DNA of 64,000 nucleotides from G038396625 sp038396625 (GCA_038396625.1 CP121688.1:868001-932000), one strand, 5' to 3'. Positions 9,547 through 18,600 are shown, numbered from the stretch's first letter. Notes: generated by a model from the letters alone, not told the origin. Numbers and translations: made by a program.

Positions 9547-10290
9547 ATGGGGAAATATGAAGACCTTAAAGGAAAGCGCGTGGTTGTTACAGGAGGTGCC
9601 AGTGGCATTGGTCTAGCAACTGCCAATCGATTTGCAAAAGAAGGAGCAAAGGTTGTGATACTAGATATCAATGAAGAAAGCCTACAAGACATACAAAACC
9701 AATATCCAGATTTGGTGGGAGGTATAAAAACGGATGTCAGTAGCCCTGAAGATGTAGCCTATGCATTTAAGCAAGTAGATCAATTAATAGGAGGTGTTGA
9801 TGTACTGATCAATAACGCAGGAATCAGTGTCCGAAAGCCATTTTTGGAAATAGATTATGCCCAATGGTCAAAGGTTATTAATATCAATTTAAATGGGATG
9901 TTTTTGTGTGCGCAAGAGGCAATTAAACGAATGGAGAAGCAGAAAACAGGGGTAGTCTTGTTTACAGCTTCTACAAATGGCATGGAAGGACATCCTTTAT
10001 ATACAGATTATAATGCATCCAAGGCGGGTGTTATTTTACTGGCTAAAACCATTGCTTTAGAATTTGCACCATGGCTTAGGGTAAATGCTATTTGCCCAGG
10101 ATATGTACTAACACCGATGCAGAAAGCAGAATACACAGAAGAAATGTTGGCAGAGGTTAATGAAGGAATTCCTCTCAAGCGCCATGCAGAGCCAGAAGAG
10201 ATAGCAGCGTTATTTGCGTTTTTGGCATCTTCCGAAGCTAAATACATAACAGGGCAATTTATTCCTATTGATGGAGGAGAGACAGCATAA
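9547..10290 (+). CDS. SDR family NAD(P)-dependent oxidoreductase (SDR2)
   Basis: A 247-residue classical SDR. The nucleotide site is TGGASGIG (about residues 15-22), NNAG lies near residue 90, the catalytic pair is in YNASK (about 156-160), and the end is IPIDGG. GGGAGG precedes the ATG. It is FabG-like in length and motif spacing, but it is a stand-alone unit with its own sigma-54 promoter, 355 bp before the NhaC1 gene. This points to substrate-induced catabolism rather than fatty-acid synthesis. Its substrate is unknown; a hydroxy- or keto-acid in the same pathway as SDR1 is a reasonable guess. Confidence 0.9.
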   Translation: MGKYEDLKGKRVVVTGGASGIGLATANRFAKEGAKVVILDINEESLQDIQNQYPDLVGGIKTDVSSPEDVAYAFKQVDQLIGGVDVLINNAGISVRKPFLEIDYAQWSKVININLNGMFLCAQEAIKRMEKQKTGVVLFTASTNGMEGHPLYTDYNASKAGVILLAKTIALEFAPWLRVNAICPGYVLTPMQKAEYTEEMLAEVNEGIPLKRHAEPEEIAALFAFLASSEAKYITGQFIPIDGGETA

Positions 10291-10318
10291 TTGTAAATGA
10301 ATAAGAAAATGCATGAAG

Positions 10319-10354
10319 TGACAAAAACATTGGCAAAATTGTCAATATTGACAA
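10319..10354. promoter_or_regulatory. Candidate enhancer (UAS) with TTGTCA half-sites
   Basis: A perfect 16-bp palindrome TTGTCAATATTGACAA (10339-10354) with a further upstream TGACAA, ending about 117 bp before the -24 element at 10471. Position and symmetry fit a binding site for a sigma-54 activator. Confidence 0.5.
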
Positions 10355-10470
10355 AATATTATAAGTTGATAATTTTGTAATAAGGATATGTATTCACTGT
10401 ACAGGGCTAGAAGTGTTTATAATGCTAATATGTTCATAATATTAAATAAATATAGAAAAGCCAATAAACT

Positions 10471-10486
10471 TGGCACGACAGTTGCA
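10471..10486 (+). promoter_or_regulatory. Sigma-54 (-24/-12) promoter for NhaC1
   Basis: TGGCACGACAGTTGCA matches the consensus TGGCAC-N5-TTGCA essentially perfectly; GG (10472-10473) and GC (10484-10485) are 10 bp apart. It lies 160 bp upstream of the NhaC1 start, leaving a long AT-rich 5' leader. Confidence 0.85.
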
Positions 10487-10645
10487 ATAAAATTAGCATA
10501 TAAAAGAGAGTTGATCTTATATGATATGAAAAGGTTTGCATGAAAATTTAAGAAAAGCAGTAGGATCATGTGTAAGAAGAATTTTAAAGATGAAGTAAAA
10601 CCTTTTATAAGGTTTTGCAAATAAAAAAATGGAGGGATCTATATA

Positions 10646-12124
10646 ATGCTAGCTTTATTCAAACTTACACCTATCATTTTACTTACGGGTTTAATGATGA
10701 ATGGGATGGATGTTTTAATGGCAGCGCCCATTGCTACAATGTATGGCGCAGCAATTGCCATGATCACAATGAAAAAGCGTTTTACTGAGGTAATGGATCG
10801 TGCCCTTGACAGTGTAAAAGAAATGATTATTGTATTTTTTATTCTTATGCTTGCTTATGGGGTAGCAGAATCATTTATGGCAACTGGTGTTGGTGCTGCA
10901 GTTATTAATCTTTCATTGAGTGCAGGTGTTACAGCGAAAACAGTTGCTTTAGTAGGATTTTTAGTTACTTCTATACTTTCTATTGCAACAGGCACATCAT
11001 GGGGTACATTTGCAGCATGTGCACCAATCTTTCTGTGGCTAAATCATATTGTTGGAGGACATGTACTTCTTACTGCTGCAGCAATCGCTGGAGGAGCATG
11101 TTTTGGTGACAATATAGGTCTTATTTCAGATACTACTGTTGTAAGTTCAGGTTTGCAAAAAGTTGAAGTAATACACAGAGTAAGACATCAAGGGGTTTGG
11201 TCAGGGTTATGTCTATTAACGGCGGCAATTGTAATTTTTTTAGTTGGCGTAGGTATGGGGTTACCCTCTACGACAGGAAGTGCAGTAGAAGCCATCAATG
11301 CAATTCCACAGGAAGCCATTGATGCATTGATGGAGCAAAGACCATCGGCAATTACCCTTCTTGAACAGGTAAAGACAGGTGTTCCTGTATATGTAATAAC
11401 GCCTCTTGTTATTGTATTGATCCTAGCTTTTAGAGGACTTCCTACATTTATCTGTCTAGGTTCAGGGATCATCAGTGCAATGATTTTTGGATTAATTGCT
11501 GGAACAATCAGTTCCGTAGGTGAATTTTTAGCCCTTATACAAGGAGGCTTTGAAAGTGCAGGTAGCTGGTCTATCGTTATGATGATGTGGATTGGTGCTT
11601 TCGGTGGAATTATGAGTATGATGGATGCATTTGAGCCCATTGCACGTATGATTGTAAAATCTGTTAGAAGTGTAAGACAGCTTATGTTCAGCAATGCGCT
11701 ATTATCTTTGCTAGGAAATGCAGCCCTTGCGGATGAAATGGCCCAAATCGTTACAATAGGACCTATCATCAAAACAATCACAGACGAAAATGTTGAAGCA
11801 AGCGAAGAAGACATGTATAAGCTACGTTTAAGAAACGCTACCTTCGGTGATGCTTTAGGAGTATTTGGTTCACAATTAATACCATGGCACTGCTATATGG
11901 GCTTCTATGTTGCTATTGCAGCAGCAGTTTACCCACTTTTCGAATTTACAGCCATTGATATCATAAAGTATAACTACATGGCATTCATTGCAGTAGGCTC
12001 CATATTAATCTTAACTTTAACAGGGCTTGATCGGTTTATACCTTTATTTAAGTTACCGGCAGAACCAGATGTAACGCTGAAGAAGGATACAAAAAAAGGT
12101 CCAAAAGTAGCAGAAAAGATGTAA
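10646..12124 (+). CDS. NhaC family Na+/H+ (or amino acid/amine) antiporter 1
   Basis: This is a polytopic membrane protein of 492 residues with about 11-12 hydrophobic segments. NhaC-family motifs are ATGTSWGTFA (about residues 111-120), ACFGDNIGLISDTT (about 151-164) and FGDALGVFGSQLIPWHC near residue 415. A lysine-rich cytoplasmic tail ends it. GGAGGG precedes the ATG. Clostridial NhaC relatives often sit with amino-acid catabolic genes and are thought to carry organic substrates as well as cations. Its sigma-54 promoter and position beside an ornithine-racemase-like gene fit uptake or exchange of the catabolised compound. Confidence 0.85.
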   Translation: MLALFKLTPIILLTGLMMNGMDVLMAAPIATMYGAAIAMITMKKRFTEVMDRALDSVKEMIIVFFILMLAYGVAESFMATGVGAAVINLSLSAGVTAKTVALVGFLVTSILSIATGTSWGTFAACAPIFLWLNHIVGGHVLLTAAAIAGGACFGDNIGLISDTTVVSSGLQKVEVIHRVRHQGVWSGLCLLTAAIVIFLVGVGMGLPSTTGSAVEAINAIPQEAIDALMEQRPSAITLLEQVKTGVPVYVITPLVIVLILAFRGLPTFICLGSGIISAMIFGLIAGTISSVGEFLALIQGGFESAGSWSIVMMMWIGAFGGIMSMMDAFEPIARMIVKSVRSVRQLMFSNALLSLLGNAALADEMAQIVTIGPIIKTITDENVEASEEDMYKLRLRNATFGDALGVFGSQLIPWHCYMGFYVAIAAAVYPLFEFTAIDIIKYNYMAFIAVGSILILTLTGLDRFIPLFKLPAEPDVTLKKDTKKGPKVAEKM

Positions 12125-12136
12125 TAAATAGCATTG

Positions 12137-12175
12137 AGCAAAAAGCTTCTGTTTTAAAAACTGAAGCTTTTTGCT
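12137..12175 (+). terminator. Terminator after NhaC1
   Basis: 13-bp inverted repeat AGCAAAAAGCTTC/GAAGCTTTTTGCT with extra inner pairing. It separates NhaC1 from the racemase gene, so the racemase may depend on partial read-through or its own weak promoter. Confidence 0.7.
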
Positions 12176-12211
12176 TATCGTTATATTTTCATTTCCAAGG
12201 GAGGTTTTAAG

Positions 12212-13276
12212 ATGAGAATGCCAGCTTTAACCATCGATGTTAAAAAAATTGAACATAATACAAAGACGATGGTAGAAATGTGTGGAAATCTCGGTATAAA
12301 GGTTGCTGCAGTGACCAAAGGCTACTGTGCAATTCCTAAAATTGCTGAAGCATCTGTCCGTGGTGGCGTCCATATGTTAGCAGATTCAAGAATAGAAAAT
12401 TTAATGAAATTAAAGCATATTCATATACCTAAGATTCTACTGAGACTACCTATGATTTCTCAGGTTGATGATGTAGTGGAATATGCGGATATAAGCCTAA
12501 ATTCTGAATATAAGACGATAAAAGCATTGTCTGAGAAAGCCATAGAAAAAAACAAAGTACATAAAGTTATTTTGATGGTAGATTTAGGAGATCTAAGAGA
12601 AGGTGTCTGGAATACAAAGGCTGTTGCTTATATCAAAGATATAGTGCATTTAAAAGGGGTAGAATTGATTGGTATTGGTACAAATCTAACATGTTATGGT
12701 GGCGTTTTGCCTAGTGTAGAGAACTTGGGATTGTTAAGTAATATCGCCAAAGAGATAGAGAAAGTTTACAATATAAAACTTGAGGTTGTTTCTGGAGGCA
12801 ATTCTAGTAGTGTATACCTTGTACAAAATCGCCAAATACCCGATGAAATTAATCATCTACGATTTGGAGAAGCCATACTATTCGGTACTGAATTTGCATA
12901 TGGACAAAGAATTGAAAATACATATGGTGATGCATTTAAATTATATGCAGAAGTTGTAGAATTAAAGGAAAAACCATCGGTTCCAACAGGAGAGATAGGA
13001 TTAGATGCTTTTGGAGAAAAACCTACCTTTGTGGATAGAGGCATAAGAAAGAGAGCAATCCTAGGCATTGGAAAGCAAGATATTAGGATTGAAAATATTA
13101 GACCGGTTGATGGCAAAGTAATTGTAATCGGTGCAAGCAGTGATCATCTAATCATAGACATAACAGATAGTGAAAAACAATACGATATTGGCGATGTTGT
13201 AGAATTTGATATCCATTACACTGGAATGCTAACGGCGATGACCTCGGAGTATGTACAGAAGGTAATCATAGATTGA
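12212..13276 (+). CDS. Alanine/ornithine racemase family PLP enzyme (Orr-like)
   Basis: A 354-residue fold-type III PLP racemase. The PLP lysine lies in AAVTKGYC (about K37). GIGTNLTCYGG (about residues 152-162) and SGGNSSSVYL are typical of the clostridial ornithine racemase branch rather than housekeeping Alr. The fold-type III C-terminal domain (about 240-354) is present. GGGAGG precedes the ATG. In ornithine fermenters Orr makes D-ornithine for the 4,5-aminomutase, but no oraS, oraE, ord or ort genes are in this window. The substrate may be ornithine or another basic amino acid. It sits between two NhaC transporters and converges with NhaC2. Confidence 0.82.
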   Translation: MRMPALTIDVKKIEHNTKTMVEMCGNLGIKVAAVTKGYCAIPKIAEASVRGGVHMLADSRIENLMKLKHIHIPKILLRLPMISQVDDVVEYADISLNSEYKTIKALSEKAIEKNKVHKVILMVDLGDLREGVWNTKAVAYIKDIVHLKGVELIGIGTNLTCYGGVLPSVENLGLLSNIAKEIEKVYNIKLEVVSGGNSSSVYLVQNRQIPDEINHLRFGEAILFGTEFAYGQRIENTYGDAFKLYAEVVELKEKPSVPTGEIGLDAFGEKPTFVDRGIRKRAILGIGKQDIRIENIRPVDGKVIVIGASSDHLIIDITDSEKQYDIGDVVEFDIHYTGMLTAMTSEYVQKVIID

Positions 13277-13343
13277 TGGCAATTGGGATAACCATGCTAC
13301 AAAATGAACGCTTTCATTTTATAGAAAGGGTTTTAATTATTTT

Positions 13344-13383
13344 AATGGTTTAAAGTAGAAGATATCTTCTACTTTAAACCATT
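13344..13383. terminator. Bidirectional terminator (40-bp perfect palindrome)
   Basis: A perfect palindrome centred between 13363 and 13364, with A-rich and T-rich ends, between the convergent racemase and NhaC2 genes. It can terminate transcription from both sides. Confidence 0.85.
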
Positions 13384-13402
13384 TTTGCTTTAAATCATTA
13401 AA

Positions 13403-14842
13403 TTAAAGTGAATCCTTGTTATCAACAGCAACAGCATCTTGATAGGTTTTTTTACTTGGAATCTCACCTGTTTTCCATTGAAATTTTCCTGTGAATCCAT
13501 AAATGATTGCAATAACTGGCACAATCCAATTTAAAAATGCATAGGGGACATAAGACAAGGTAGGAACACCTAATGTACCGGCAAAGAAAACACCACATAA
13601 TCCCCAAGGAACCAAGGGAGAGGTTAAGGTTCCTGCATCTTCTAATGTTCTAGATAGAGTTTGAGGAAGCATATCCTTTTCTTTATAAGCGGATACAAAC
13701 ATTCTTCCCCCAATAACGATGGTTAAATATTGGCTAGCTGTTGCAAAGTTCAGTCCTATTAATGAGAAAACTGTTGTGCAGACTAGCATGCCAGTAGTTC
13801 TTGTTAATACTTTTAGCCTGTCTAAAAATACTTCGAGCACCTTTGATTTTTCTAAAATTCCTCCGTAAACAATACCGATAAGTCCTAAAGAGGCCGTCCA
13901 ATGCATGCTTTGTAGCCCCCCACGGCTGAGCAACTTGTCAATTTCAGCAATGCCTGTGTTGGAGACAAACCCTGAATCCATAATGTTTGTAATGCTGGTT
14001 ATACTTTCGCCTTGAAGGCTAATGGCTAGGATTGAGGCGATGGCTGAAGAAATAAATAAAGTGGGTAAGGCAGGAACCTTTTTTACAGCCATGGTGATGA
14101 CTAAAACAGGCGGGATCAATACAATTGGATTTAGCTTAAAGTTCTCACTTAATGCGGTTAAAGTAACATTAATGGCGTCCATATTAAGACTTTGTCCAGC
14201 ATATTTTGCGCCTAAAAAGCCATAAAGGGCTAGGGTAATAATAAATCCAGGAATTGTCGTATACATCATTGATTTAATATGATCGAATAAGTCCCCCTCT
14301 GCTACAGCTGGCGCTAAGTTTGTAGTATCTGATAAGGGTGACATTTTGTCTCCTACATAGGCTCCAGAAACGATTGCACCTGCAGTCATAGCTGGATTAA
14401 TTCCAAGACCAGCGCCAATACCCATTAGAGCAATTCCCACGGTACCACCGGTGGACCAAGAGCTTCCCGTAGCAAGAGAGGTAACGGCACATACTAAGCA
14501 AGAAGTTACCAAAAAAACAGTTGGAGAAATAATTTTTAATCCCCAATAGATAATCATGGGTACGGTACCACTTGCGATCCAAGAGCCCATTACTGTTCCA
14601 ATAACATACAATACGATACAGGGTGCGATAGCCAGCTCACCCCCATAAACAATTGCTTCACTAATAGCATCCCATGTATTGCCTTCATACATGGTAACGG
14701 CCACAGCTACAGCAGCAGCAATTAATAAAACGATATGAACGGGAATATTTAGCCATACCACAGATATTGTCATAAATACAACTAAGAAACCTAAAATCAA
14801 TAAAGATGCTCCAAAGGACGGTCTAAATTCGTTTTTCATCAT
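13403..14842 (-). CDS. NhaC family antiporter 2
   Basis: A 479-residue membrane protein with about 11 hydrophobic segments and NhaC motifs ATGSSWST (about residues 124-131), YVGDKMSPLSDTTNLAPA (about 166-183) and LVPWGLCG near residue 416. GAGGAG lies upstream; the second of two adjacent ATGs (14839) is slightly better spaced. It is 61 bp downstream of amidohydrolase 2 on the same strand, so the two are co-transcribed from the sigma-54 promoter at 16.65 kb. It is only distantly similar to NhaC1, suggesting a different substrate. A C-terminal fragment of a close relative survives as a pseudogene at 18.5 kb. Confidence 0.87.
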   Translation of the reverse strand: MMKNEFRPSFGASLLILGFLVVFMTISVVWLNIPVHIVLLIAAAVAVAVTMYEGNTWDAISEAIVYGGELAIAPCIVLYVIGTVMGSWIASGTVPMIIYWGLKIISPTVFLVTSCLVCAVTSLATGSSWSTGGTVGIALMGIGAGLGINPAMTAGAIVSGAYVGDKMSPLSDTTNLAPAVAEGDLFDHIKSMMYTTIPGFIITLALYGFLGAKYAGQSLNMDAINVTLTALSENFKLNPIVLIPPVLVITMAVKKVPALPTLFISSAIASILAISLQGESITSITNIMDSGFVSNTGIAEIDKLLSRGGLQSMHWTASLGLIGIVYGGILEKSKVLEVFLDRLKVLTRTTGMLVCTTVFSLIGLNFATASQYLTIVIGGRMFVSAYKEKDMLPQTLSRTLEDAGTLTSPLVPWGLCGVFFAGTLGVPTLSYVPYAFLNWIVPVIAIIYGFTGKFQWKTGEIPSKKTYQDAVAVDNKDSL

Positions 14843-14903
14843 TAAACTCCTCTCATTTTAAAATCCAACTACAGAATGAAATATTTAATAAGCTTATCAT
14901 AAA

Positions 14904-16532
14904 TTAAATTGAAAATCTTACCTTGCCACCTACGATGGTTTTTTCTACTACGATATCTTTTAATTCATCAACATTAACCTCAAAGGGATCTTGATTAAGA
15001 ACAATCATATCTGCCAGTTTTCCTTCTACGAGGGTTCCTTTGATATGATCTTCAAAGGCAGCATAGGCGGAATTGATGGTATACATTTCTATAGCCTCTT
15101 TTACTGTAACACTTTGTTCAGGTAGCCATCCTTCAGCAGGATTTCCATCTAAATGTTGTCTATTCACAATGGCATGAATACCATAAAAGGCATTGGGAGA
15201 TTCCACAGGGATATCTGAGCTGGCTGAAATGCAAACACCTAAGTCTTGTAAGGTTCTCCAAGCATGACATTCCTTTTCCCTTTCTGAACCTAAACGGGAA
15301 TTCATCATTGTTAAATCGGAAGCAGTAGAAAGGGGCTGGATATTAATTACAATGCCTAGTTTAGCAAGCTTTTCATATAAGGCCCTATTACCTACCTGAC
15401 AGTGAACGATTCTATGGCGTACGTTTTTGCGGGGAAGCTCTTGAAGTACTCTTTCATATACGTCAAGCACCATGCTTAAAGCCCCATCACCAATAGCGTG
15501 GAGGCAAACTTGCATGTTTTCCTTATGAGCAAGATAAACATTGTTGTACAATTCGTCCTTTGTATAGACCATAAGACCCTTATTTCCTGGATCATCATGA
15601 TAATCTTCTAATAGGGCCGCTGTTCTTGCGCCCATTGTTCCATCACACCATTGTTTCAAGGGACCAATTTTATAATAAGTATCGCCATCTCCTGTTCTTA
15701 ATGATCCCTTTAAAAATTTTTCTAAGTCTTCTTTTTTTGGAAGAGAAATCTTTTGGTAAACACGAATAGGCAGCTCATGATTTCTTACCATGGTTTGGTA
15801 AGTATTATAAATGTCTTCAAAGGCTCCACCATATCCTAAATCATAGGAATCTTCTGTATGAACAGAAGTAACGCCATATTTTAATAATTCCTTGGTACCA
15901 GCTAAAATAGCTCTTTTGATTTCCTCTGTACTAGGCTTAGGATAAATATTTTTCTTAAACCATTCTAAGGATGCTTCCCTAATAACGCCATTAAGTTCTT
16001 GCTGCTCATCCTTATCAAAAGAACCTCCTTCGAGGAAAGTGTCTTTGGTTACGCCAACATTTTTTAATGCCATGGTATTTGCTAATCCAATATGACCACA
16101 TACACGAATCAGCAGGATGGGATGTTTTGTTGAAATTTGATCCAAATCTTTTTTTGTAGGAAAAACTTTATTGATATCAAATAAATTTTGATTCCACCCC
16201 CGCCCATAAACCCATTCGCCGGGTTGAATATTTTTATCTTGAATAAATTGACGACAACGTGCGATTAATTCATCAATCGAAGTTACGTCGTTTAGGTCAA
16301 CGGCATTGATAGAACGTCCGTACCCTACCAAGTGAACATGAGTATCATTAAATCCAGGGATTACAGCTTTTCCATCAAGATCGATGATTGCAGTATTTGA
16401 ATCGATTAATTTTGAAACTTCAGCAGTAGAGCCAACTTTTATAATGCTTTCACCAGAAATCGCTAAGGCTTCTACCTGTTGACCATTCATTGTATAAATT
16501 TTTCCATTTGTCAAAGCCAATGTAGTTTTCAT
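14904..16532 (-). CDS. Amidohydrolase family protein, YtcJ/Amidohydrolase_3 type (copy 2)
   Basis: A 542-residue paralogue of the protein at 5.5 kb, colinear throughout. Visible site elements are NDTHVHLVGYG (about residues 60-70), KQWCDGTMGARTA, LHAIGDGAL, HRIVHCQV and the late Asp in SASSDIPVES. AAAGGAG lies 8 nt before the ATG. It is the first gene of a minus-strand unit with NhaC2, under a -24/-12 promoter and next to a RocR-like activator. It probably hydrolyses an imported amide, cyclic or N-acyl compound carried by NhaC2; the substrate is unknown. Confidence 0.88.
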   Translation of the reverse strand: MKTTLALTNGKIYTMNGQQVEALAISGESIIKVGSTAEVSKLIDSNTAIIDLDGKAVIPGFNDTHVHLVGYGRSINAVDLNDVTSIDELIARCRQFIQDKNIQPGEWVYGRGWNQNLFDINKVFPTKKDLDQISTKHPILLIRVCGHIGLANTMALKNVGVTKDTFLEGGSFDKDEQQELNGVIREASLEWFKKNIYPKPSTEEIKRAILAGTKELLKYGVTSVHTEDSYDLGYGGAFEDIYNTYQTMVRNHELPIRVYQKISLPKKEDLEKFLKGSLRTGDGDTYYKIGPLKQWCDGTMGARTAALLEDYHDDPGNKGLMVYTKDELYNNVYLAHKENMQVCLHAIGDGALSMVLDVYERVLQELPRKNVRHRIVHCQVGNRALYEKLAKLGIVINIQPLSTASDLTMMNSRLGSEREKECHAWRTLQDLGVCISASSDIPVESPNAFYGIHAIVNRQHLDGNPAEGWLPEQSVTVKEAIEMYTINSAYAAFEDHIKGTLVEGKLADMIVLNQDPFEVNVDELKDIVVEKTIVGGKVRFSI

Positions 16533-16640
16533 ATGATGATAGCTCCTTTCATGTCATGCAAACTTTGATTAATAATAAGTATATTTTTACGTAAGATAAT
16601 CCTCCTTTCTTTCCTTCAATTGGGTGACATAATAGTATAA

Positions 16641-16656
16641 AGCAATTCTTATGCCA
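16641..16656 (-). promoter_or_regulatory. Sigma-54 (-24/-12) promoter for amidohydrolase2-NhaC2
   Basis: On the minus strand TGGCATAAGAATTGCT has GG and GC exactly 10 bp apart. It lies about 110 bp upstream of the amidohydrolase 2 start and just downstream of the divergently useful space behind the RocR-like activator gene. Confidence 0.8.
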
Positions 16657-16766
16657 ACTGGAATAGAGGAAAGATCTACAAACAAAAGTGATGCTGAATT
16701 TATAGAAATAGCTTGTTTAGAAGATTCTTAAAACTTAAGTAAAATTTATAGAAAAATTAAACGAGC

Positions 16767-16838
16767 AGATCTCATAAAAAAATAATGCAAAAAATTTTTA
16801 AAACTAAAAATTTTTTGCATTATTTTTTTATGAGATCT
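16767..16838 (-). terminator. Terminator of the RocR-like gene: 33-bp perfect inverted repeat
   Basis: Two 33-nt arms (16767-16799 and 16806-16838) are perfectly complementary around a 6-nt loop. The stem is rich in A/T runs and sits 20 bp after the stop of the activator gene. It is much longer than an ordinary intrinsic terminator. Confidence 0.75.
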
Positions 16839-16857
16839 TAACTTTTAAAAATGCAGC

Positions 16858-18201
16858 TTACTCATTGAATAAGTTATATTTTGTTAATTTGTATTGAAGA
16901 GATTGTCTAGAAATATTTAATTTTTTTGCGGCTTCAACCAAATTTTTAGATTCTTTTATAACGGTTTTTAAAATATTTTTTTCATAATTTGCTACCAACT
17001 CAGGAAGGGAACAAGTTTGTATCATGGGAGAAAGTGGATTTTCTGTAAATTTTCTATGAAATACAAATTCGGGAATATCTTGCATAGTGATCAGATTAGA
17101 TGAGGCTACATTGAAAGAAGATTCAATAATATTTTTTAATTCTCGTACATTTCCTGGCCAATGATATTGATGAAAAAGATCCTTTACTAAATCACTAATA
17201 CCAGTAATACCTTTACCCATTTCTGCATTATATTTTTGAATGTAGTAATTTGTCAAGAGCATAATATCATCTTTTCGCTCTCGAAGGGGAGGAAGGTTAA
17301 TTTGGACCACACAAATTCTATAGAACAAGTCCTCCCTTAACTTATTAGTTCTAATAGCTTCAATGGGATTTTCATTCATCGCTGTAATAATTCGCACATC
17401 TATGGGAATATCACGATTTTCACCAAGTTTTCTGACTTTCTTTTCTTCTAATACTTTTAAAATTTTAGATTGTAGCGTAATATCCATAGAATTGATTTCA
17501 TCAAGAAATAAAGTGCCATGGTTTGCAGTTTCAAATAAACCTTTTCGATTTTCAGCTCCTGTATAACTTCCTTTTGCAGTACCAAATAATAAGCTTTCTA
17601 AAAGAGTACTGGGAATAGCAGCGCAATTTTGGGAAATAAAAGGACCCTTTGCCCTTTCGCTATGACTGTGAATAGATTGTGCAAAAACCTCTTTTCCTGT
17701 TCCCGTTTCACCTGAAATCAGTATATTGGAATGTGTAGCTGCAATCCTTTTCACCTTGTCTTTGATTTGGATTAATTTCTCATTTATAGTAATAATGTCA
17801 TCCAAATTGTATAGCCGTTTGACTCTGACTTTATTTTGTTGAACATTTTGTGAAGCTTTATCTAGAAATACAGCTGCATTAATAATACCAATGATTTGAT
17901 GATTAACCTTTATTGGAAAAGTTGAATTTAATATATGAATGAATTTGCCTTTATTATTAATTAGTTTTTGTTCTTCATCTAATATAGGATTGCCACTTTT
18001 TAGTACTCTCATAACAGTGCTCGTTTGTTCTGTAAGAGTCGGATAAACTTCTAAAATATGCTTTCCGGTAACCTGTGCATTCTGAAAATTATTGTTATCA
18101 ACCATTGCTGAATATTCAATAAATCCGTTTTTATCAGTAATCAAAATAGCATCTGTTTTTTCATATAAGGCTAGAGCTTGCTGTAAATAATGATTGAGCA
18201 T
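16858..18201 (-). CDS. Sigma-54-dependent activator, RocR-like (PAS-AAA+-Fis)
   Basis: The start at 18201 is preferred because GGAGGG is only 2 nt from the upstream in-frame ATG at 18207. The protein has 447 residues: N-terminal PAS sensor (about 5-115), AAA+ domain with Walker A GETGTGKE and Walker B GTLFLDE, and a C-terminal Fis-type helix-turn-helix (AAKKLNISRQSLQYKL). The sigma-54-contacting loop reads GSYTGA instead of GAFTGA. The domain layout resembles RocR, the arginine/ornithine catabolism activator of bacilli. It should activate the neighbouring amidohydrolase2-NhaC2 promoter and perhaps the others nearby. The effector is unknown. Confidence 0.88.
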   Translation of the reverse strand: MLNHYLQQALALYEKTDAILITDKNGFIEYSAMVDNNNFQNAQVTGKHILEVYPTLTEQTSTVMRVLKSGNPILDEEQKLINNKGKFIHILNSTFPIKVNHQIIGIINAAVFLDKASQNVQQNKVRVKRLYNLDDIITINEKLIQIKDKVKRIAATHSNILISGETGTGKEVFAQSIHSHSERAKGPFISQNCAAIPSTLLESLLFGTAKGSYTGAENRKGLFETANHGTLFLDEINSMDITLQSKILKVLEEKKVRKLGENRDIPIDVRIITAMNENPIEAIRTNKLREDLFYRICVVQINLPPLRERKDDIMLLTNYYIQKYNAEMGKGITGISDLVKDLFHQYHWPGNVRELKNIIESSFNVASSNLITMQDIPEFVFHRKFTENPLSPMIQTCSLPELVANYEKNILKTVIKESKNLVEAAKKLNISRQSLQYKLTKYNLFNE

Positions 18202-18512
18202 AATCATATCCCTCCTACTTACATATACATTAGATGATTTGTTTACTTATACAACGTTCAATTTTACGATTAATTAAGGTGAGTTTCAATTTTATTAGAT
18301 TCCATGAGCGATTATAAATATAACTTTCTTTCACTATTATAGCATATCAATGTATACTTAATCAGTATATATTCTGGCAGACTGTATGTCAGATGAACTT
18401 AATACTTACCTGTTTAGTAGCGTTTTAAACTGCTGAACCAAAACTATTACTTACTATTGATGGTGATAGTATATCTATAGTTTTTTTAGTTAAGAGTCCA
18501 GTTAATTTTTAT

Positions 18513-18600
18513 TGGACTCCTCCCATAAATTCGCATGCAATAACTGGCACAATCCAATAAAGAAACAATAAGCTACAATAGTATACATCCATTGTAGTTT
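18513..18600 (-). pseudogene. Decayed C-terminal fragment of an NhaC-type antiporter
   Basis: On the minus strand this translates as FLYWIVPVIA followed by a few residues and a stop. The same peptide context is FLNWIVPVIA in NhaC2. At DNA level 22 consecutive bases (18537-18558) are identical to NhaC2 (13509-13530), same strand and frame. Sequence on both sides has decayed. The 580-bp gap between the RocR-like gene and chemoreceptor 2 shows nothing else coding. Confidence 0.55.

Noticed and set aside
11188..11814. 208-residue frame antisense to NhaC1
   Set aside because: Mirror of a membrane-protein coding strand; composition follows the NhaC1 codons and no ribosome site is present.
12212..13276. 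Complete ornithine fermentation cluster
   Set aside because: Only an Orr-like racemase is present; oraS/oraE, ord and ortAB homologues are absent from the window.
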